Origin: Bubalus kerabau
Lineage: Eukaryota; Chordata; Mammalia; Artiodactyla; Bovidae
Length of the DNA: 64,000 bases
Assembly: GCF_029407905.1 (NCBI RefSeq)
Contig: NC_073632.1
Coordinates: 58,700,964 to 58,764,963, forward strand
Direction of reading: 5' to 3'
The notes beneath the pieces were generated by a model. It made no database searches. It saw nothing but the letters and a program-made list of their open reading frames with translations, and was not told where the DNA came from. Shown piece after piece: positions 11,939 through 22,594 of the stretch (the first letter of the stretch is position 1; each line of letters opens with the position of its first letter). The position numbers and the translations under genes were made by a program.

Positions 11939-13072
11939 GACTTTTACTATTATTTTTACTACAAATGGTATTTGTCAAGCATTCCCTGAAAAGAATGCCT
12001 ACTTAAATTCCTACTTACAGTAAGAGGCACAGACAGAACTGAAATAGAATAAACCACCAAACACAATTTCTATGTGAGGTCCAACTCTCAGTCTAAATGA
12101 ACATAAATGCTTATTAGTGAGAGAATAAATACTGATATTGTCCTTCTCCTCAAATGGCCCCTCCCATCCTCAAAATATGACCTTCACAAAAAGTAGCTTA
12201 AAAACCCACTCTTTTGAATTTCAAATACTTGTGTTGTTTCCCTAAGGAGGTACTTTTGAGTGATTGCATTAAGTTTGTTTTCTTGCTGCACTAAAGACTA
12301 TGAAAAAATATTCATTATTAGGGAAAGAGGACATCAAAATATGAAATTAGCTCAAGACCTCTCATCCTACAAAATAGTCCAACACTATATGAATAGCAAT
12401 CTACTTAGGAAATAGTAAATAAAGTGCTTGGTTCCATAACAGATCGATCCCGCTGACCATTGTTAAATCTTGCTTGGCCCATCTCCAAGATGTTTGTGCT
12501 GTCCTGGCAGCCTCAGGCATTCTCAGGGGGCAGGAGGCCAAGAGGCAGGCGGAAGGGGGACCGCTGCCAGCAGATCATCCTGGCTTTTCACCTCTTCTTT
12601 TAATGACTTGCTTTGTGAGTTATTTGATTTGAGGAAAGACCCCCTACTCTAAAGCAATCAGATCTCTCACCATTAAAGGGTGAAATGATAAACAAACAAA
12701 AAAAATAGCAAAAGGATAGTGTATAATAGGGAACTTTATCCTTGGTAACATTTTGAGAAACCCTTTAAAGAGGAAAGACAATTTCTCCTCAAAACTTGGA
12801 AAACTTCTACAATTTATAATCAGAAGAAAGAGAAAGAAGGAAAGCTATTTTTTAAATTTGTTCTCCTATATTTCTTTGACATGGAGGAATTTTTCCCCAT
12901 AAGGTACTGAGGATTCTAGTAAAAAAATCCCAAACAGTTATAGCATCATAAAGAAGGATACTTAAAAATGCACTTTTAGGGAGCTTCTTGTCAGACAATG
13001 TTTGTCCCTTTACACACTATCCAAAAAAGAAACATAATCTGTTGCCTCTGTTTTTTTACATCATAGACAAAT
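11939..13072. other. Unassigned intergenic DNA
   Basis: No gene or repeat recognised. A slightly GC-richer patch at 12470-12650 gives a 60-codon frame without motif. An A-rich stretch lies near 12690-12710. Confidence 0.4.
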
Positions 13073-13281
13073 GGGCTTCCTAGCTGGCTCAGATGGTAAA
13101 GAATCTGCCTGCAGTGCAGGAGACCTGGGTTCGATCCCTGGGTTGGGAAGATCCCCTGGAAGAGGCCATTGCAACGTATTCCAGTATTCTTGCCTGGCGA
13201 ATCTCCATGGGCAGAGGAGCCTGGGGTCTACAGTCCATAGGGTTGCAAAGAGTTGGACATGACTGAGCAACTAAGCAGAGC
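13073..13281 (+). mobile_element. Bov-tA SINE
   Basis: Head 'gggcttcctagctggctcag' with a clear tRNA-derived B-box-like 'gggttcgatccctgggttgg', then the BovA body to 'agttggacatgactgagcaa'. Full length. Confidence 0.94.
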
Positions 13282-14159
13282 AAAGAGGTGAGAGATACTG
13301 CTGGATGAAAGAAATGCATCGTCAAAGGGTACTGAGTTTGGGAGAAGCTTTATAATAAAGATTCATCAATTATAAATATTTTGTTTTAAATTATGCAGAA
13401 TAAATTATTCTTGGGGCATGTGTACTCACTATATAGATGACATTATTTATATTAACTTGATGGGGAAAATATTTAAGAATCATTGGTAAAAATAGGATAT
13501 ACTTCTTTATGTGCCAATGGATATAACCTAGAAAAAAATTTTTTCATATTTTTCTTTTAAATAAATACACACATTAAGTTACAGGGGGGCCAGGATATTC
13601 ACACTTGTGCCAGGGCACAAATAAATAAATGAATACTGAGTGTTTATCTGGATAGTTCAGTCCCCCCAAGTCTTCTACTGAGGACAAGTCTTCTACTGAG
13701 GATTAAAAACTTTGAATTGTATGGAACATTACTACTGAAACTTCAGAAAGTCACACGTTACTTTTGCTTTATCAGTATGGCAGAGAAACTGATTTTTTTC
13801 TATTGATTACTATGTCACCCTGTGTATAGACCACAGGGATCTGCCTAATGCAGACACACATGGACTCTTTCAAAAACATCTCCACTTAAAACAGGAATAA
13901 GTTGGAAGGAGAGATATTGTAGCTTCATTTGGGCTCAGTGGAGGTCCTGACCACAATCTTCATTTTCAAGCTGTGTGTTCCATCTATCACAGAACCATAG
14001 CTGTGAAGTTACCTCAGGAAGAGATCTATTTTGTCCACTGCTTCCAGGTGGAGTTTCTCTTTTATTCTCCACCACTGACAATCTTTTATTAACACTTAAA
14101 ATTTTAAGTAAATGATCCAAGCTACAGAAGAAAGAACAGTACACGTGAAAACATTAAAA
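13282..14159. other. Unassigned intergenic DNA
   Basis: Apart from the 18-bp tandem duplication near 13.68 kb I see no gene or named repeat. Confidence 0.4.
13667..13702. repeat. Exact 18-bp tandem duplication
   Basis: CAAGTCTTCTACTGAGGA occurs at 13667-13684 and again, without spacer, at 13685-13702. This is a two-copy exact tandem repeat, probably replication slippage. Confidence 0.97.
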
Positions 14160-14268
14160 AAATTTTTTTGGGGGGCTGCATTGAGTCTTTGCTGTGACTT
14201 TCTCTAGTTGTGGTGTGCAGGCTTAGATGCCACGTTGCATGTCATTAGACCTTAGGGAAGTCCCCTAA
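14160..14268 (-). mobile_element. CHR-type cetartiodactyl SINE fragment
   Basis: 'ctttctctagttgtggtgtg' after 'ggggctgcattgagtctttg' is the complement of the CHR SINE body, as in the fuller copy at 47.8-48.08 kb. The head is missing. Confidence 0.7.
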
Positions 14269-14384
14269 AATATTTTTTTCAAGTATTTCAAGATATCCCT
14301 TCTAGGCCTATGTAAATTGTCTAAAGGTTTATCTGGTTATTTTAAGCCATGTTACTGGTTTGTAATTAGTATTCACTTATTATT

Positions 14385-14598
14385 GGGCTTCCCTTGTTGC
14401 TCAGATGGTAAAGAATCTGCCTGTGATGTGGGAGACCTGGATTCGGTCCCTGGGTTGGGAAGATCCCCTGGAGAAGGGAATGGCTACCCACTCCAGTATT
14501 CTCGTCTGGAGAATTTCATGGACAGAGGGGCCTGGCAGGCTACAGTCCATGGGGTCACAAAGAGTTGGGCACGACTGAGCAGCTTTCACTTCACTATC
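14385..14598 (+). mobile_element. Bov-tA SINE
   Basis: Full-length copy from 'gggcttcccttgttgctcag' to 'gttgggcacgactgagcagc'. A decayed duplication of the form TTCACTTAT / TTCACTTCA brackets it loosely. Confidence 0.93.
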
Positions 14599-14621
14599 AA
14601 AGACATTAGCAGTTGTAAGTT

Positions 14622-14753
14622 GCTGCTGCTGCTTTGCTTTAGTAGTGTCTGACTCTGTGCAATCCCATAGATGGAAGCCAACCAGGCTCTCCCATCCCTG
14701 GGATTCTCCAGGCAAGAACCCTGGAGTGGGTTGCCATTTCCTTCTCCAATGCA
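14622..14753 (-). mobile_element. Bov-A monomer (partial Bov-A2)
   Basis: Complement of one BovA unit, starting in the CTG/AGC tail (14622-14632) and ending at 'ccatttccttctccaatgca'. TGTAAGTT at 14614-14621 and 14754-14761 is an 8-bp target-site duplication, so the monomer is an independent insertion only about 20 bp from the Bov-tA before it. Confidence 0.9.
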
Positions 14754-14761
14754 TGTAAGTT

Positions 14762-14885
14762 AGGAGACTTATATTCAAGTCCTGGCTTTGCCAGAAATTT
14801 ACCATAAGCCTTTGAATCATTCACTTTTTCTAGGCTTTTCTCTCTTCTGATGACAATGGGAAGGGTTAGACTAGAGTGAATTTGA
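14762..14885 (+). mobile_element. MIR SINE
   Basis: 'ttcaagtcctggctttgcca' followed by 'cattcactttttctaggctt' and 'gatgacaatgggaagggtta' is the MIR order on the + strand, diverged. The Bov-A monomer inserted at its 5' edge. Confidence 0.72.
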
Positions 14886-14989
14886 AGGTTCTATTCTGAC
14901 ATTTTGTGAATTTGAAGGTTCTATTCAGGCTCAATTTCTGATCTTCAACACATTTTACTAAATATTAATAATATTCATATATTTGCATA

Positions 14990-15170
14990 CTACTTTATAA
15001 TTCACAAAGTGCTTTCACATGTATGATTTCTTTTAAACCTCTCCACTGCCTGTGAGTTAGGCATATTTCATAGACCCGAGGACAAGCTCAGATAAGTTGT
15101 AGCTTACCCAAGATCACAGAGTTACTTACATAGAGGAGCAGGATAGACAGGTCTTCCTACTCCCAAGTTC
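14990..15170 (-). mobile_element. MIR SINE
   Basis: 'aaacctctccactgcctgtg', 'gttaggcatatttcatagac' and 'tagcttacccaagatcacag' are the complement of the MIR middle section, including a degenerate tail. Confidence 0.75.
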
Positions 15171-15279
15171 AATTTTCTTTCTATTGTATTCAGCTCCTTC
15201 AAGATTATGATAGTAAGATAGAAGCATGATTAGTAAAGGTTTTGTTAAATCATAAAATAATAACGTGTTATCATTAAAC

Positions 15280-15415
15280 AAAAAAGACTCTGGATTTAAA
15301 GTCACAGAAGTAGGTTTCACGGACAGTTCTGACACTTTGATTTGGGGAAGTCACCTAACCTCTCTGAGTCCCAGTTTCCTTATCTGTAAAAAAGGGATTT
15401 AGACATGACTTTGGG
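15280..15415 (+). mobile_element. MIR SINE
   Basis: 'ggggaagtcacctaacctct', 'ctgagtcccagtttccttat' and 'ctgtaaaaaagggatttaga' are a clear MIR core on the + strand. Confidence 0.88.
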
Positions 15416-16565
15416 GCTTCTTGCTTAAAATTCGTATTTTCTTTTTAATGGCTGTGGCTATATCTAGACTAATTTTGTGACACATTAATGTTAAATTGAA
15501 GCTTTTTACTAGATTGTAAGAAGTTAAAAAAAGTACACGGAGAGACCACATCTACATGCTCTTTCACCAGCTGCATATTAAAAACCTTGGACTAATATTA
15601 CTGAGTGAAAGTCATTTTCCAACAAACTAGTTAACTTAAAATTTCACAGAGGGGTAAATTATTTTGGCTGAGTTATGTAAGAAATGTATAGGATTGCATT
15701 TTCTGAGAGGTCTTGACAGAAGAGCTTGTTTAGGAACCAGTAACAGAAAACCTAAGGGTTTTCTCTTCATCTGCCTGTGATGACATTTTGGGTCCCTTGG
15801 GAAGAATGATGAATGAGATCTCTGCCTCTCTGGTATATTATCTCATTGCCACGCTTACTCCTTGCCATGAAAGCTTATTACAACTGGTAGACATTTCTTT
15901 CTAAGATGAAGAAAAATCGCTTGAAAATAGAGGTTATGATGGTGAGTGCTTCAAGAGTTAGAGACAAAGAAGAGTTTTGAACCTGCTGCTTCTTTGCCCG
16001 CCTTCCCATCTGAGTAGAACATTGTAACTTTTGAAGCTAACATAGAATAGATCATAACCAGCTTGCTGAGCTGGTGACTTTAAGCACAATTAAGCTTTGT
16101 TGGGACTTTCTTTATTTGTAATAGCACTGTTATGGCGTGGGACGCTATTCAGTTGCAAACAACAGTCCATTTAATAACCATGCATTAGTTCATCTATCAA
16201 ATCAGCGCCATCACGAACTGATAAGTATCACCCTTTGCCTTGGCCTCACTTGGCTCTTCTGCCCAGCAGACAAAGCATACAATGGCATGGCCCATGAGAT
16301 GAGAAGGTTGGAGGGAGAACAGATTGAACAATGATGATCAAAATTCCATTTACTCACAGAAATGGAACTTTGCCCTAGTCTTTTCCTTTCTTTGAATATA
16401 ACCTTATATACACTCCAAGCAGGACTTCAAATGCCTTTAGAAACAAAACTAAACCAAAATACTGCATGAAACAACAGCACCAACTACTACATTTCTTACT
16501 CACCAAAAAAAAAGAGAAAGGTATGGGAGGGCATGCAGAAGATAGGCACTGAAAGATATGAGTAA
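15416..16565. other. Unassigned intergenic DNA
   Basis: No gene or named repeat. The 65-codon frame at 16137-16334 is motif-free. Confidence 0.4.
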
Positions 16566-17000
16566 GAATTTCATGGTATCATCACTTCTAATAATCAAAA
16601 CTAAAAACAACTCAATGTTGATCACGAGTAGAATAGGTAAATAAATTAAGGCATATTTGGGCAACAATAAACTACCACACTTAACAACATAAATAACTCT
16701 CCCAAATCTAATGTTGAGAGAAAGAAGCCAGATTCAGAAGAGTGTATCATGTATGAACCTAACTATATAAAGGCAAAAGTTAGCAAAATGCCTCTCTGGT
16801 ATTAGAAGTCAGGATAATAGTTACCTCTGAGGAAGTATAAACAGTAGTGATAGGGTTCTGAGTGCTAGTAATTAATTTTTTTATCTGAGTGGTGAATATA
16901 TGTGTATGCTCACTTTTTATTAAACTCTTCACTTATATTTTGTGCCTTTTCTGAATATATTTTAATACTTCAATGAAAAGTTTATTTAGAAATTAAATGA
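16566..17000 (+). mobile_element. Ancient L1M 3' end
   Basis: 'gttgagagaaagaagccaga', then 'gaagagtgtatcatgtatga' and the later 'aacagtagtgatagggttct' follow the order of the L1M ORF2/3'UTR junction (GAGTGAAAGAAGCCAGAC... type). Diverged and non-coding. Confidence 0.65.
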
Positions 17001-17129
17001 GAACCTGTTTTAGGAAGACTGAGTCTGAGTACTTCATGGACATCAACTCAAGTCTCACTGGCAACCATAAAAGGGTCAGTTTCATTTACTTGTAATTAAT
17101 TTATTATTTGCAATCCACTCTTTATTTTA

Positions 17130-17712
17130 GAATAGATCTAGATTTACAGAAAAGTTCCAGTGATGGTACAGAGAGTTCCCTTATACCACTCATCCATTTT
17201 CCCTTTATTGTTAATATTGTATGTTAAATAGTATGTTTGTTACAACTAAGAAACTAACACTGGTATATCACTATTAACTAAACTAAAATTCATTCATTAC
17301 TCTACTACAATTAGTTTTCCCACTAATGTTCTTTCCATGTTCCAGGATCAAAAATACCATGTTACATGTAGTGGCCCTGTTTTCTAAGGCAGAGAGCTCT
17401 GGTCTGTGAAGATTTCTCAGTTTTTTTTTCCCCATGAAAAAAAATTTGACATTTTGTTCAGGTTTTTTATTAGGATACCTGGACTTCCTGATGCTTTCTC
17501 AAGGTCAGACAGGGTTTATGGGTTTTGAGGAAGACTATCACAGAGATGAAGTACCCTTTTCATCACACCGTGTCAAGGTACATGCTACCAACTTGGCTTA
17601 TCGCTAATGGTGTTAACTTCCATCTAACCAAGATAGTGTTACCCAGCTTTCTCCACAGTATAGCTACTTTTCTCTCCTTTCTATATTCTTTGGAAGCAAG
17701 TCACTAGGTGCT
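17130..17712. mobile_element. Ancient L1M-type 3'UTR-like sequence
   Basis: Ordered blocks such as 'gtacagagagttcccttata', 'caactaagaaactaacactg', 'cccactaatgttctttccat', 'tgttccaggatcaaaaatac' and 'ctttggaagcaagtcactag' are ones I associate with old mammalian L1 non-coding sequence. No coding capacity. Orientation is left open. Confidence 0.6.
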
Positions 17713-18365
17713 GGCTACACTCAAGGAGAGTTGAGGGTAGAATGGGGATTAAACTTCAATTTATTTAAAAATTTTCCAGTTTTGTATACAATTTATACTG
17801 TACATCATATATTAGTTCTGTTCAGGTATATAATTTAAGAATAAATATACTTATTATTTTGCCTCTTTAGGAGTAATTAGATAGCAAGTAATGTGTAGTT
17901 TTACTTTTCTTCATTATTAAATATTTTTTCATCTTAATGGAAACCATGCAATATGCAAGATAAATATGCTAACTAAAAAAAGGGTAATATTGTATCTATT
18001 GAAAATACATTAAAATGATTAAGGGAGACCATGAGAGCATCTTCTTCAGCAGAGGTAATAATCATGGGCTTCGGAATGTTGGGAGGGAGATGAGCCTGCA
18101 GAAAGGATTTGTATCTGGGACAGAAGAGTTATACAAACTTGGTGAAGTATCCCTTTAGAGCACCTATTACTTTTGTTCCCCTTTTCTTCTGAGAACATTA
18201 ACACCCATAATCCTTGTGCATCCTCTGACCCAACAACTCGAGACTGAAGAAGCCCTAGCTCTACTACATTACTGATGGCAGGCCGATTAGAGGAAGAGAT
18301 TCTTTCCACAGCACATGTGCAACCACTGCCCCTTGAGGAGTAACTGGCAATTCGTAGGGTACCAC
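17713..18365. other. AT-rich DNA immediately upstream of the CpG island
   Basis: No repeat recognised. Base composition changes sharply near 18366. The last 100 bp may be the proximal upstream region of the FBXL4 promoter. Confidence 0.45.
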
Positions 18366-18965
18366 TCAGGCCAGGACGGCAGTAGGAAGCTCCTCCCCTC
18401 GGCCTGGGAAGGGGCGGTCCAGACGCCGACGTGGCCCCGCCCCGTCCCTGGCTCCGCCCCTCAGCGCGGCCCGAGCGTCTTCCTTCCGGGTCGCCCTGGG
18501 CCGGGCTCGCCGCGGTCCCGCCGCAGCGCGGGAGCCTGGGAGCCGCCCCCGCGCCCCGGCCTTCCCGCGCCGTCTGGTCGCTGGTGAAGCCCACGGCGCG
18601 CGCCTCTCCCGGACCCTACAGGGTACGGCCCTTCCTTTACTTCTCCCTCCTGGGGGTCTCCGTCTTCTTTCGGCGCTGGGGCTGGGCCGGGCCCGGGCGG
18701 AGGCGCTCTTTGGGGAGCCCGGGCGCCCGGCAGAGGTCCCCGCTCCGGCTTTCCGCACCGCCCCCCCCCCCCCCCGCCAGCTTGCGTTTGCTGGGCTTGC
18801 TGGGGACCCTGCAAGCATCTAACTTGCCTCTGGCGCCGCTTCTCTGCACGGCTGTCTGCTAGGCGTGAGGCGTCGCCCAATGCGGGCGGCGCAGGGTTGT
18901 TTACGCTGCGGGGTTGGCAGGTAGCGCTGACCCTGCAACCCCGGGTTGGCCACCCTCCCGCCTGT
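18366..18965 (+). promoter_or_regulatory. FBXL4: CpG island, probable FBXL4 promoter and first exon
   Basis: This is the only strongly GC- and CpG-rich stretch in the window, about 600 bp in AT-rich surroundings. It holds GC boxes GCCCCGCCCC (18434-18443) and GCTCCGCCCC (18451-18460), and CTTCCGGG (18483-18490), an ETS/GABP-type site common in promoters of mitochondrial-protein genes. There is no TATA box. Its position about 20 kb 5' of the first coding exon on the + strand fits the FBXL4 start. GT sites at 18623 (CAGG|GTACGG) and 18921 (GGCAG|GTAGCG) are candidate first-exon donors; I cannot choose. Long open frames on both strands are a by-product of stop-poor GC-rich DNA. Promoter identity is inferred. 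Confidence 0.8.
18761..18775. repeat. 15-bp poly-C run in the CpG island
   Basis: Fifteen consecutive C residues between ...CACCG and GCCAG. On the - strand this is a G15 tract able to form G-quadruplex-like structure. If transcription starts upstream it lies in the leader or first intron. Such runs are length-unstable and prone to sequencing error. Confidence 0.95.
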
Positions 18966-19505
18966 GTACTTGTTGCTCCTGCGCGTGCTACTTTGATTTC
19001 TCTTTGGCACCCGATGGTTTTCGCCTAGTCAGGCCCGTGTCTTAATTCAGGACTGCCACGAGATGCCCGGCAGCAGCCCTGTTTCTGTGTTTAGAGCTAT
19101 GATTAGAATGCAATGAGATGGTGAGCATTCACTTGGCCTCCTTGTCAGCCTGTTTGCAGTGGGAGCGGTTTTGGATTCCCTTCATAGTTTCCCAAATACT
19201 CGTTGCCACAAAGCCTCTCATTTAGTCACTAGTTAAAATATACAAGTAATTAGAAAGTCAAGATGCTATAAACCTGTGATCAGGTAGTTGAGGGGACGTC
19301 TGGCTTTATGCCTTGGAGGACTCACAAAGTGCGGGGATCTTGTTTGCTTTGATGTATTAGAGGACACAGTCTGCCTTTACTGCTTCTTGGCATGCACTCT
19401 CTGGTGTCTTAAGTTCAGAATATAAGTACATTTCCCTCCCTTAAAGCTCACTTCATGCTTGTGTTGTCCTGTATTACATACTGTACCTGTTGGCTGAGTA
19501 GAGGG
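18966..19505 (+). other. Start of the FBXL4 first intron, unassigned
   Basis: No repeat recognised. It is presumably the first intron or the end of the first exon, but no splice site can be proved from sequence alone. Confidence 0.4.
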
Positions 19506-19570
19506 AGATTTTCCTGAGACACCAAGGCTTCTCTAGTGGCGATTAGATTTTCCTGAGACACCAAGGCTTC
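19506..19570. repeat. 26-bp direct repeat, 39-bp period
   Basis: The block from AGATTTTCCTGAGACACC to GGCTTC is exact at 19506-19531 and 19545-19570, separated by 13 bp. The arrangement is a simple partial tandem duplication. Confidence 0.95.
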
Positions 19571-19639
19571 CCCTTTATTAGATACTAAGCTCTTGGGGGA
19601 AAGGGACAGTTATATTTACTCTTTCTAGTGGAACTGTGC

Positions 19640-19905
19640 GGAGAAGGCAATGGCACCCCACTCCAGAATTCTTGCTTGGAAAATCCCATGGACGGAGGAG
19701 CAGTCCATGGGGTCGCTAAGAGTCAGACATGACTGAGTGACTTCACTTTCACCTTTCACTTTCATGCATTGGAGAAGGAAATGGCAACCCACTCCAGTGT
19801 TCTTGCCTGAAGAATCCCAGGGACGGAGGAGCCTGGTGGGCTGCCGTCTATGGGGTCGCACAGAGTCGGACACGACTGAAGCGACTTAGCAGCAGCAGCA
19901 GCAGC
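19640..19905 (+). mobile_element. Bov-A2 SINE dimer
   Basis: Two BovA units in tandem joined by the 'ttcactttcatgcattggag' linker and ending in an AGC microsatellite. The first unit has a short internal deletion. Target-site duplications AGTGGAACTGTGC (19627-19639) and AGTGGTACTGTGC (19906-19918) differ at one base and define the ends. Confidence 0.96.
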
Positions 19906-19918
19906 AGTGGTACTGTGC

Positions 19919-20443
19919 ATCACCCCATAGTAGACACTCTACTTGTTCATTGAATTGGATCCTTCTTTCCGCATTTCCTTTCAGAGTACAATTTCTTTTC
20001 TTCCCTCTTACTCCCTTTTTACTACTACCCCCAAAATCCCCCAAAAGCAGATTTTGGGCCCTGCATTTTCATACTCTTCCCTTTTATTATGGACGTAAAA
20101 ATCAGAGAGATCAAATCAGTATAAGATAGTTATATCCTTTTTACCTGCACCCATGATCCAGTAATGCAATTATAGGCCTGTGTATGAGGCATCTTAAAAT
20201 GTTGCTATTTATCTTTTACTTCTAACCATGGCCAGTAAAGGGAAAACTCCGTCTTATTTCTTAACTGTGTTAGTTTCATTGCCGCATCCTCTTTAACTTT
20301 TGCTGTGATGAATGTAATCAGTTTTAACTTCATGTGTCTAACTCTGGTATCCTCTTAAGAATGGTGTTTTGCTACATGAATTGTATATAAATATACTCCT
20401 TTATTTTCTTCTAGTACTTTTAATAGGCTTAGTCTTCATATTT
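19919..20443 (+). other. FBXL4 intron, unassigned
   Basis: No repeat or exon that I can support. Confidence 0.4.
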
Positions 20444-20656
20444 GGGCTTCCCAGGTGGCTCAGTGGTAAAGTATCTGCCTGCCAATGCAGGAGATACCGG
20501 AGATGCAGGTTTGATCCCTGGGATGGGAGGATCCCCTGGAGAAGGAAATGGCAACCCACTCCAGTATTCTTGCCTGGAAAATCCCATGGAAAGAGAAGCC
20601 TGGTGGGCTAATCCATGGGGTTGCAAAGAGTTGGACATGACTTAGCAACCAAGCAT
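20444..20656 (+). mobile_element. Bov-tA SINE
   Basis: Full-length copy with a small duplication in the head ('ggagataccggagatgcagg'). An exact 11-bp target-site duplication TCTTCATATTT lies at 20433-20443 and 20657-20667. Confidence 0.96.
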
Positions 20657-20667
20657 TCTTCATATTT

Positions 20668-21315
20668 AAGTCTTTACCTCAATTATATTTAATATAAGCA
20701 AGGAAATAAAGCACCCCTTTTTCTCTCGTAGTTGTTAGCCATTGTCTCCATCAGCAATTGTAGAATTCCATTTTCCCCTACTGATAGCAAAGATTGTTTT
20801 TATCTGAGGCCCTAATTCTAGTATATTCTTGAAACTTTTACTGATTAATGTTTAGCAATCTCTGGCTTCCTGTGCTGATACCATGCTGCTCTTATTACTT
20901 TAGTTTTATAATGTGTTTTAATGTCTAGTGCTTCAAACAGTGCCTGGCATTTGTAGACATCTCTAAATATTTTTGAAATGAACCCATTTAGAGAGGGTAA
21001 CTTGACTCCCTTTTTACCCCTTCCTCTCTACCCCACCCCTTCCTTAAGGTGTCTTGCCTCTTGAAATTATTTTTTAGCTTGCCTTTCTCATGGTCAGTTG
21101 AATTATTAACCATTGTTAAATAAATCCCTTCTCTTGCTAAGTTAGAACTTGCCCTGTTAGAGTTGCTCCTCAGAATTATACCTAGAAAAGCAGCTTGATT
21201 CAAAATCTGGGTGTCTTTTGACTTTGCATTGTGTACTAGTGAGTGTGTCTCTCCTCTTCAGTTAGGACTCAGGATGTTCTGTAGCTGGTTTCAGTAGCCC
21301 TAAGGGGTAAATTGG
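20668..21315 (+). other. FBXL4 intron, mostly unassigned
   Basis: A possible old MIR/L2 end at about 20925-20985 ('cttcaaacagtgcctggcat'). Otherwise nothing recognised. Confidence 0.4.
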
Positions 21316-21665
21316 GTTTCCCTGATAGCTCTGTTGGTGAAAAATCCACGTGCAGTGCTGGAGATTGATAGCTCAGTTGGTAAAGAATCCGCCTGCAATG
21401 CAGGAGACCCCAGTTCAATTCCTGGGTCAGAAAGATCCACTGGAGAAGGGATAGGCTACCCACTTCAGTATTTTGGGGCTTCTCTTGTGGCTTAGCTGGT
21501 AAAGAATGTGCCTGTAATGCGGGAGACATGGGTTCAATCCCTGGGTTGGGAAGATCCGAAGATTCCCTGGAGAAGGGAAAGGCTACCATCTCCAGTATTT
21601 TGGTCTGGAGAATTCCATGGACTATAGAGTCCCAAAGAGTTGGATGCAACCCAGCGACTTTCACT
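21316..21665 (+). mobile_element. Multi-headed tRNA-derived SINE (Bov-tA type)
   Basis: Three successive tRNA-Glu-like heads are visible: a partial one from 21316, a second from 21367 ('gatagctcagttggtaaaga') and a third from 21476 ('ggggcttctcttgtggctta'). Only the last is followed by a BovA-type body to about 21660. Each head has a 'GGTTCAAT'-type B-box region. Either three insertions stacked, or one composite SINE; no clear internal target duplication was found. Confidence 0.8.
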
Positions 21666-21720
21666 CACTCACAAGGGATAAATGCCTGTAGACGTGATCC
21701 CTGGGACTGCCCATGTCCAT

Positions 21721-21733
21721 TTTTTTTTTTTTT
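21721..21733. repeat. T-run
   Basis: Thirteen consecutive T residues following 'cccatgtcca'. It may be the A-tail of an antisense element. Confidence 0.9.
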
Positions 21734-21829
21734 ATGATTGAACAACTTATATATAATGAATTTTCAAGTGTTGTTATAATAGATACTTAGAAGTGTTATT
21801 AGATCATAAAATAAATGCATACATTCTTT

Positions 21830-22310
21830 TAGAGAAGTAATACAGAACTAGCCAAAGGAGAAAGTAAAAATGTTGTGTGTCCATCTCTTTAGTAACCCCA
21901 TTCCCCAGAGATCGTCACTTTTAATCATTTGTTCTCTTTTCCTTCCAGACATTAAAAATACATGTGTGTAAGTCTACGTGCGTTTCATAACTAGCAGTAT
22001 ACTATATATAATGTTAAGTAACTTCCAGTTAGTAATAATTGATGAACATCTTTCTATGTTGATGCGTATAACATTATCTTTTAAAAGTCTTTTTGATATT
22101 TCATTGTAGGAATAACCTAAAATTTAACTAATCCCTTGGTGATATTTAGGCTATTCTGAATTTCTTTCTATTAGAAACAAAGCCTCACGGATTCCTACTG
22201 TGTGTATATATTTGCATATTTATTTAGTTCCTTAGTGTGAATGCTTAGACATGGTATTGCTGGGTCAAAAGTTATATACCTTTTTTAAAAAATAAAAAGT
22301 TACATATGTT
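21830..22310 (-). mobile_element. Ancient L1-like sequence, antisense
   Basis: 'catgtgtgtaagtctacgtg', later 'gaacatctttctatgttgat' and 'gacatggtattgctgggtca' resemble old L1 3' sequence in antisense. Strongly diverged. The assignment is by pattern only. Confidence 0.45.
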
Positions 22311-22507
22311 TTAAATTATGATAGATCATTCCATATTTCTCTTCAAAAGGTTGTTGTCAGAGTCAGTTTATACAGTTTCTGAAAATGTTGCCTGCTGTTG
22401 CTGTATCATTGCCGGGAATTGTCAGGATTGAATTTTACCCTATTTGCAAGCTCACAGTTTCATGGATGCTGGTAGAAGACAGGAGCCAGCAATAACAGTA
22501 GCCAGAG

Positions 22508-22594
22508 ATAATTATTTAAACTAATAATTATTTAAATTAGATAAGTTTAGATAATTTTATCTAAACTTTAGAAAGTTTAAATAATTATTTAAAC
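22508..22594. repeat. Nested AT-rich inverted repeats
   Basis: Outer 15-bp arms 22508-22522 (ATAATTATTTAAACT) and 22574-22588 are exact complements. Inside, 11-bp arms AAGTTTAGATA (22543-22553) and 22558-22568 pair around ATTT. GTTTAAATAATTATTTAAAC (22575-22594) is a perfect 20-bp palindrome. The cluster abuts the 3' end of the antisense L1 that follows. Confidence 0.93.

Noticed and set aside
13073..13150. tRNA-like sequences with B-box in many places
   Set aside because: They are heads of Bov-tA and CHR SINEs followed by SINE bodies. None has a complete cloverleaf that I would call a tRNA gene.
18046..18880. Several open frames of 90-182 codons on both strands in the CpG island
   Set aside because: GC-rich DNA has few stop codons. 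The frames are low-complexity Arg/Pro/Ala/Gly, overlap on both strands and have no known domain.
19880..19907. AGC repeat read as a coding glutamine or serine tract
   Set aside because: It is the microsatellite tail of a Bov-A2 SINE with target duplications outside it.
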